NCBI GenBank assembly: GCA_937127195.1
Contig: CAKZLT010000175.1
Location: 1 to 19,942, forward strand
Origin: an uncultured Saprospiraceae bacterium
GTDB lineage: Bacteria > Bacteroidota > Bacteroidia > Chitinophagales > Saprospiraceae
DNA: 19,942 nt
Direction of reading: 5' to 3'
Both the position numbers and the translations under genes were made by a program. Position 1 is the first letter of the stretch. Each line of letters begins with the position of its first letter. Of this stretch, positions 14,536 through 19,942 are shown one piece after another. A model generated the notes under the pieces. That model saw only the letters and a list, made by a program, of their open reading frames with translations. It was not told where the DNA came from and made no database searches.

Positions 14536-16002
14536 TTATTTAGAAGCTACTTCTTTTATAAATTCGGTCAAAAGATTTACTCCAAATCCTTTTCCTGCTT
14601 TTTGTTTAGAATACTCAGAATCTCCAAAAGCCACGCCTGCAATATCTAAATGCGCCCAATTTGGGTGTTCATTAGTAAAAAACTGGACAAATTTTGCAGC
14701 AGTAGATGCGCCAGCCATCGGACGACTACCTAGATTAGTAATGTCAGCCACATCTGAGTGAAGTTCTGCCAAAAACTCATCATACAAAGGTAACTCCCAG
14801 AGGCGTTCACCTATTCTTTCGCCAGTAGCCTTTAGCTGTTTCGCTAACTTCGGACTACTACTAAAAAGCGCACCAGCATGATACCCCAGCGTTCGAACGC
14901 TCGCACCAGTCAAAGTTGCTACATCAATCAGAATTTCAGGTTTATAATTTTTAATCATATAAGCCACACCATCCGCCAAAGTCAAACGACCTTCTGCATC
15001 AGTATCAATTATTTCGATAGTTTTTCCACTATATGAGCCAATAACATCACTTGGTCGAACTGCAAGCGCATCAACACAGTTGTCCGTAGCAGGTATGATA
15101 GCAATGACGTGAACAGGCAATTGTAGTTTTGCAACTAATTCAATCGCTCCCAGAACAGCAGCCGAACCGCCCATATCGCTTTTCATATAGTGCATTCCAG
15201 CCGTTTTGATATTCAAGCCACCAGTATCAAAAGTCACTCCTTTGCCAACTAATCCGATTTTTTTAGGATTAGAAACAGCTTTTGATTTATATTCAGCGAC
15301 GATGAAAGCAGGTGCAAATTCACTACCTCGATTGACTGCCAAATAGGCTTTTAAGCCCATTTCTTCAATCGCTTCTTTTCCATAGACTTTTACATCATAG
15401 CCATATTTTTTACCAGATGCTTTTGCCCATTTTCCGAGTGCTTCGGGTGTCAAATGTCCAGCGTCTTGATTAACTAAATCAAAAGCTTCTTTCTGACTTT
15501 CTCCCGTAAGTATGCCTTTTTTGATGGCTGTAATAGAAACATCGTGATTGTTTTCATCAATGATAGCTTCTATTGTATTGTTTTTGAGTGGATGATTTTT
15601 ATGCTTAGAAGTCTGATACAAATGTATATTATAGGTACTCAATTCGAGACCATTGATAATTGCTTCACTCAAATTAGTATTGATAGAAGACAAATCAATC
15701 GCAACAGAATCTCCTAGTCGATTTTTATTATGAAAAGAAAAACTACGCATTGCTTCTCGCGCCTTGATAAATGAAGGTTTGTTACCCAATCCGATTAAAA
15801 ACAATTTAGCAGGTTGATTTTGGTTGGTGTAAAGCGGCAAAATTTCTTTGTGCTTACCCGTAAAATCTTCCGTAAATGATTGATTTAAGCCAAATTGTTC
15901 GGCAATAGCAACAAGCCTTTTTTTCAGATGCTTGTTATTTTCGATAGGCAACAAAAGCGTATTAGCGGTAAGATTGCTATAGTTAGAAACCTTTATTTTC
16001 AT
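14536..16002 (-). CDS. pepA: leucyl aminopeptidase, M17 family
   Basis: Cytoplasmic two-metal aminopeptidase that removes N-terminal residues during peptide turnover. The C-terminal catalytic domain (about 180-485) has GKGVTFDTGG with K254 and D259, MKSDMGGSAAV with D276, and DTDAEGRL with D335, E337 and catalytic R339. These correspond to the metal ligands and active-site Lys/Arg of E. coli PepA. The residue before TDAEGR is Asp rather than the common Asn. The N-terminal domain (1-160) is the more variable macro-like fold. The length of 488 residues is normal. It is expressed alone, from a promoter just upstream, with the terminator at 14448-14489. Confidence 0.95.
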   Translation of the reverse strand: MKIKVSNYSNLTANTLLLPIENNKHLKKRLVAIAEQFGLNQSFTEDFTGKHKEILPLYTNQNQPAKLFLIGLGNKPSFIKAREAMRSFSFHNKNRLGDSVAIDLSSINTNLSEAIINGLELSTYNIHLYQTSKHKNHPLKNNTIEAIIDENNHDVSITAIKKGILTGESQKEAFDLVNQDAGHLTPEALGKWAKASGKKYGYDVKVYGKEAIEEMGLKAYLAVNRGSEFAPAFIVAEYKSKAVSNPKKIGLVGKGVTFDTGGLNIKTAGMHYMKSDMGGSAAVLGAIELVAKLQLPVHVIAIIPATDNCVDALAVRPSDVIGSYSGKTIEIIDTDAEGRLTLADGVAYMIKNYKPEILIDVATLTGASVRTLGYHAGALFSSSPKLAKQLKATGERIGERLWELPLYDEFLAELHSDVADITNLGSRPMAGASTAAKFVQFFTNEHPNWAHLDIAGVAFGDSEYSKQKAGKGFGVNLLTEFIKEVASK

Positions 16003-16028
16003 TTAATTCTTCTTTATTTTAAAAAAAA

Positions 16029-16036
16029 CAAAGATA
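16029..16036 (-). promoter_or_regulatory. candidate -7 element of the aminopeptidase promoter
   Basis: On the minus strand TATCTTTG, an exact TAnnTTTG match 27 bp before the start codon. No good TTG is seen at -33. It forms a divergent pair with the promoter at 16084-16114. Confidence 0.45.
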
Positions 16037-16083
16037 CATTATAAATGTAATACTAGCAGAATGTAGTTATGGCTTTTAGTTGT

Positions 16084-16114
16084 TTTGTTTTTTTAGAAAA
16101 AAATAATAACTTTG
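16084..16114 (+). promoter_or_regulatory. Bacteroidota-type promoter of the small exported protein gene
   Basis: TTTG at 16084-16087, a 19-bp spacer, and TAACTTTG at 16107-16114: both elements and the spacing match the housekeeping promoter consensus of the phylum. The start codon is 29 bp downstream. Confidence 0.68.
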
Positions 16115-16142
16115 AGTAAAGCAAAACACCAAATTAATAAAA

Positions 16143-16574
16143 ATGAAGTATCAAGGAATATATTTAACTACTTTAATTATAACTATTAGTATTTTTTGCA
16201 ATCACTGTTATATTTGTGATCCTGGGTTTGCATTTAAAACAAATGTAATATTTATAGATGAAGTAACAGGCGAGGATTTATTTTTTGGAGATAATGCACA
16301 GTTTGCCCCAGAAGAAATCGAGATTGATTGGGGAATATGCACGACCGAAGAACGTCAAAGAGGTTCAATTTACGCTGATACTGCTTCATTTAGTATTTCT
16401 ATGAACAAAAGGTCTTGTGGTGTGATAAGATATCCTGATGGAAGTTTGGATACTATCCGAATAGATGCTTATAAGGTAAAGTGTAATTTTAGAGAAGAAG
16501 TATTTTTCAACGAAGAATTATTAGAAGAGCATTATGGAACACCAGATAATCCTATTGAATTGATAAAAAACTAA
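16143..16574 (+). CDS. exported protein of unknown function
   Basis: A 143-residue protein I do not recognise. A hydrophobic N-terminus (about residues 5-18) looks like a signal peptide; C19, C22 and C25 follow within seven residues, but none sits in a good lipobox, so lipidation is unsure. The mature part has VIFIDEVTGEDLFFGDN, a pattern I associate with small Bacteroidota surface or lipoproteins with a beta-sandwich fold, and two further cysteines at about 66 and 92. The gene has a full promoter match and its own leader, which argues that it is real. Its stop codon overlaps that of the convergent AAA ATPase gene. Confidence 0.7.
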   Translation: MKYQGIYLTTLIITISIFCNHCYICDPGFAFKTNVIFIDEVTGEDLFFGDNAQFAPEEIEIDWGICTTEERQRGSIYADTASFSISMNKRSCGVIRYPDGSLDTIRIDAYKVKCNFREEVFFNEELLEEHYGTPDNPIELIKN

Positions 16575-19500
16575 GTCAGAAGGTCTTTATGATAATTTTT
16601 TAAGTCCTTTACTTTTGCAGCAGCTCCCCATTCTTCGTAAGCTCTAATGGCTTTATTGAGGTGTGCTTTAGCTTTTATAGTATCATTTTTACGAATATAA
16701 TAATCGGTTGCTAGTTCACAGATAAGGGCAACTTCATTAACAAATTCTTCTTTTTCTCCTATTAATAACGCTTCTCTATATAATTTTTTAGCTTCAGTGT
16801 CATTTCCTTCTATCGCATTGAATTCAGCTTGTACTAGTTTATACTTATGGAGAAAGTTTTCATGAACATGAATACTCCATTTGTTAAGTAATTGAATATA
16901 GTTTTTAGTTTTTTTGATTAATTTTTTTTCTGAAATACCTTCAATTGTACCACCTTCTTTCGCTTTTTGCAAAATTTTACAAAAAGTTAATGTACTATAA
17001 AAATAATACATCCTAAGCATATAAGAACCTCTAGCAGACTGAATTGTTGGCTTTTCGGCTTCTAATGAATGTGCCAAAGCCATATCATACTCCCTAAATA
17101 AATAGGAAAGAATGAGTTTATTACAAAGATAATTCGATTTAATAACGGTAACTCCTTTTTCTAAAGCAGGTTGAAGCATCGTTGTTTCATCATAAGCAAC
17201 ACCTCTTAGTTGGTAAGTATTACCAGATTGACCGATAAGATTATAAAAGGTTTCTTGATAAATTCTCATTCGATGAACAGCTAATTCTTGATTGAATTCC
17301 TCCATTTTTTTTATGTATGCCTCCATGGTTTGACTAACATCAATCAATGAAGTGCCTATAAAAAAGGAAAAGTAAGCATTACTAAACGCAACATAAGGGG
17401 TAAATTCAACGCTTCCAGTTTCTAAACCGACTCTATAAGCGTTGGCAGTAGGTTCAATTGATGTTTTTAAGTGTTTTTGGGGATGTATTAAAAAAGTATT
17501 TTTAACCAATGCAGCAAAAGTACATAATTGAATAGCTCCAAATTTTTGAATTAAAGAAGAAATTAGTTCTCCATATTCATACCCAGTTTGATAGCGTTTA
17601 AGAACGCCGCTAGCAATCAATCCGTAGCCGCCATAAGCAAATATAGATGAGGGCGAATTACCATATTTTAAAGTTACTCTTAATCCTTTTAAAATATATA
17701 ATGGCAAAAAAGGGCTTCCTCCAAGATAGAAAGCTGTACCAGTAGCTTTGAAAATATTCATAATAGCTAAAGCCTTCGGATCAGTCATTTCTGGAAGGTT
17801 ATACAAATCCTCTGTTTTTTTACGAGACATCAAAAGAGACATTTGAATAACCGTAAAAAGTGATTGTATTTTGTTCATTTTTTTAGGAAAAGATAACCCT
17901 AACTCTTTTAAATAGGTTAATCCTAAGTTGGCAGCTTCATTGAGTTTTTGTTGTGCGCTCAATGATTGAATATTAACTTCATAAGCATTTAATGCGTGAA
18001 TAGGGTCTTGAATGTGTTTATTAATGTAAGTTAAATAACTTTCTAATTCCTTCATTTCACCATTTAGGAATTGCGCTTCCATTAGATTAGTGTATAAATC
18101 CAATGTCAAATTATAATCTCTTCGCCAACAATCATCATATAAAAGTGCTACACCTTGCTTGAAATAATCTAAAGCAACTTTAAATGCTGCTGAGCGCAAT
18201 GCCTTTTTACCCGCGATTAGGTTAAGCGTAGCCAATTGACTTTTTTCAATTTTATTATCAATGAATTGCGAGCCTTTATTCCAATGCGTAATAATATTAA
18301 ATATATGCTCTGTATTAAGTACTTCGATATTATTAATATCAATGATTTGCTGACTTGCTAATCGGCTAAAGAGCAATCTTCCAATATGCAAATGTACTTT
18401 TTTGCGAAATAAGGAATTACTCAACTGGTTAACAGAATAATGAATTCGGTCATGTGAAAAGAAATATCCCTTTTTTTCTTTTAAAATAAAACCTTCCTCC
18501 TTCGATTTTTTCAAATGCTTACGAACCGCATTGAAAGCCGTCTCATAAGTTCCCGTTTGTAATCTATTAATGATAATTTCAAGGGTTTCTAGGTCGAAAC
18601 CTCGTCCAATACAAGATGCAACTTTAAGTACCTCACGAGTACTTTTGGGGAGTTCTCGTAGCTTTTCGAGCATCAAATCTACTACGTTTTCCGTAATATT
18701 AACCGCCTCTAATTCCCTAATATTCCAAATCCATAAGTGTCGATAGGTATCATAAGTGATTAGACTATCATCATATAGTTTTCGAAGTAATTGTCTAGTA
18801 AAAAATGGATTTCCAACTGTTTTTTTATAAATAATTAGACTAAGTTCCGTTACTTCCTCTACACTTATTTTAAGACTATCTGCTACCAATTGATTAACAT
18901 CTTCAAGGCTAAGATCATGAAGGTTAACATGGTATATTTTTCTTTTGCCTTGCTCAATCGTTAGGTTTCTTATTTCGTCAATAGTCTTTATAAGAGGGTG
19001 CGTTTCTTCTACCTCATTAGCCCTATAAGCCCCAATAAACATGAAATGCTTAATGGTTTGAGAAGTAGTTAGAGTTTTAATAAGCGTCAAAGATGCATTA
19101 TCAGCCCATTGTAAGTCGTCAATAAATAAGATAAGTGGCTCATGACGAGAGGAAAGCGTCTCTACAAATCGTTGAACTGCATAATTGAAGCGATTCATGG
19201 ATTCTCGACCTCTAACAGCAGGTAATTCGGGTTGGACACCAATCAACTCTTCGAGTCTAGGAACAAGATCTGTTAGGATTTTTCCGATGCTTCCTAATGC
19301 TTTTCCTAGTCTTTTTTTCCAAATAATCAACTCAAATTCATTAGAATTCTGAATGATATTTTGAAGGATTTCGTCAAAAGCTTGGATTAGCGGATAATAA
19401 GGAATATTGCGTTCTAGCTTGTCACTTTTGCCAGAAGTCAGAAATGTGCCGTATTCTTCGGCTTGTATTCTTTGCTCAAATTCACGAATTAGTGTTGATT

Positions 19501-19666
19501 TTCCTACGCCAGAAGCACCAGTTACAAATAGTAACTCAGATCCTCCATCCATAACACGCTTGAAGGATGCGTGCATATTATCTAACTCTGCTTCCCGTCC
19601 ATATAATTTGGAAGGAATGCTGAAGATGCTTGAATTAAATGACTGCTTTGAGCTAGCAATAGGCAT
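16571..19666 (-). CDS. large AAA ATPase with C-terminal helical repeats
   Basis: A 1031-residue cytoplasmic signalling ATPase. After the short N-terminus comes LYGREAELDNM (21-31), typical of the AAA_16 type, then Walker A GASGVGKS at 50-57, Walker B with LILFIDDLQWAD at 178-189, and a sensor strand IGAYRANEV at 211-219. A winged-helix-like part follows (about 320-440), then about 550 residues of helical, TPR-like repeats. The last repeat ends in AIRAYEEWGAAAKVKDLKNY. In relatives this ATPase-plus-repeat block sits between a Ser/Thr kinase domain and a GAF-histidine kinase or cyclase domain; here both neighbours are missing and the protein ends right at that junction. No frame remnant of an output domain follows, since the next gene is convergent. 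Partner and output are unknown. It has a good promoter upstream. Confidence 0.85.
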   Translation of the reverse strand: MPIASSKQSFNSSIFSIPSKLYGREAELDNMHASFKRVMDGGSELLFVTGASGVGKSTLIREFEQRIQAEEYGTFLTSGKSDKLERNIPYYPLIQAFDEILQNIIQNSNEFELIIWKKRLGKALGSIGKILTDLVPRLEELIGVQPELPAVRGRESMNRFNYAVQRFVETLSSRHEPLILFIDDLQWADNASLTLIKTLTTSQTIKHFMFIGAYRANEVEETHPLIKTIDEIRNLTIEQGKRKIYHVNLHDLSLEDVNQLVADSLKISVEEVTELSLIIYKKTVGNPFFTRQLLRKLYDDSLITYDTYRHLWIWNIRELEAVNITENVVDLMLEKLRELPKSTREVLKVASCIGRGFDLETLEIIINRLQTGTYETAFNAVRKHLKKSKEEGFILKEKKGYFFSHDRIHYSVNQLSNSLFRKKVHLHIGRLLFSRLASQQIIDINNIEVLNTEHIFNIITHWNKGSQFIDNKIEKSQLATLNLIAGKKALRSAAFKVALDYFKQGVALLYDDCWRRDYNLTLDLYTNLMEAQFLNGEMKELESYLTYINKHIQDPIHALNAYEVNIQSLSAQQKLNEAANLGLTYLKELGLSFPKKMNKIQSLFTVIQMSLLMSRKKTEDLYNLPEMTDPKALAIMNIFKATGTAFYLGGSPFLPLYILKGLRVTLKYGNSPSSIFAYGGYGLIASGVLKRYQTGYEYGELISSLIQKFGAIQLCTFAALVKNTFLIHPQKHLKTSIEPTANAYRVGLETGSVEFTPYVAFSNAYFSFFIGTSLIDVSQTMEAYIKKMEEFNQELAVHRMRIYQETFYNLIGQSGNTYQLRGVAYDETTMLQPALEKGVTVIKSNYLCNKLILSYLFREYDMALAHSLEAEKPTIQSARGSYMLRMYYFYSTLTFCKILQKAKEGGTIEGISEKKLIKKTKNYIQLLNKWSIHVHENFLHKYKLVQAEFNAIEGNDTEAKKLYREALLIGEKEEFVNEVALICELATDYYIRKNDTIKAKAHLNKAIRAYEEWGAAAKVKDLKNYHKDLLT

Positions 19667-19731
19667 AAATTTGAGTTAAAAGTGAGTATTTTAAGTCAAT
19701 TAAGAAAGTATATTTTTAATCTTAAAACCTT

Positions 19732-19762
19732 CAAATATAAGTAGAACTTATAGCTTTGACAA
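19732..19762 (-). promoter_or_regulatory. Bacteroidota-type promoter of the AAA ATPase gene
   Basis: On the minus strand TTG (19760-19762), a 20-bp spacer and TATATTTG (19732-19739). The predicted transcript start would be about 60 bp before the start codon at 19666. Confidence 0.6.
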
Positions 19763-19942
19763 TTTTTATAAAAAATAAAAAAATAAATATATTGTATAAA
19801 GATATTGATTTATTTTTCAACCTCTAAAATTTTGTATCCATGTTTTTTGGATACTTAAAAGAATAAGCTTAGTAGTCAGTCAAGTTAATAGTGTCGGTAC
19901 TTTTTGATAAAATATTTCCGATAACTTCGTTAAAATTTATTT
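19763..19942. other. AT-rich intergenic DNA at the right window edge
   Basis: No gene is seen before the window ends. A 7-bp hairpin, GTATCCA (19834-19840) with TGGATAC (19848-19854), is present. AGCTTAGTAGTCAGTCAAGT near 19867 resembles the sequence at 14418-14437 (one mismatch), which spans the kinase stop codon; this may be chance. Confidence 0.5.

Noticed and set aside
1..19942. tRNA, rRNA, riboswitch or complete insertion sequence
   Set aside because: I found no cloverleaf, ribosomal segment, recognised riboswitch core or transposase reading frame anywhere on either strand.

Overview
The window looks like chromosomal DNA from a Bacteroidota bacterium with an AT-rich genome. The evidence is: a secreted protein with a C-terminal segment resembling a type IX secretion (T9SS) sorting domain; promoters of the Bacteroidota type (TTG, 19-20 bp, TAnnTTTG); lipoproteins with Bacteroidota-style lipoboxes; and an ECF sigma / membrane protein / Spy-like periplasmic protein cassette typical of the phylum. 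A Saprospiria-like lineage is my guess from the general style of the proteins; nothing here proves it.

Layout. 137-2180 (+): a UbiA-family prenyltransferase and a WYL-domain regulator, with a small inverted-repeat element between them. 2193-2639: a large nested foldback element between the convergent WYL and ArsR genes. 2700-4493 (-): a small ArsR-type repressor and an ApbE-type flavin transferase lipoprotein. 4500-5390: about 0.9 kb without a gene, holding a candidate small RNA (possible -24/-12 promoter, tandem hairpin repeats, UUCG-loop terminator), a 195-bp foldback and a C9 tract. 5395-6677 (+): an NlpC/P60 lipoprotein and adenylate kinase. 6953-9031 (+): a large secreted beta-helix protein. 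9267-10880 (-): an ECF sigma operon. 10881-11723: another gene-free, repeat-rich stretch with a duplicated block. 11724-14423 (+): a hybrid histidine kinase carrying a complete phosphorelay. 14536-16002 (-): M17 leucyl aminopeptidase. 16143-16574 (+): an unknown exported protein. 16571-19666 (-): a 1031-residue AAA ATPase with helical repeats.

The metabolic and housekeeping genes look ordinary. The striking part is the intergenic DNA. At least five short elements share a 12-bp end (GTTACTATTCAG or GTAACTATTCAG). Three have intact or nearly intact ends and are flanked by 8-bp direct repeats matching 7/8 or 8/8. Their internal sequences fall into two unrelated families, so they resemble MITE-type elements moved by one transposase acting in trans; no transposase is present in the window. 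Several sit at convergent gene ends or in leaders, where they could act as terminators or RNA hairpins. The candidate small RNA at 4845-5007 and the complementary charge of two proteins in the ECF operon are the other points most worth testing.
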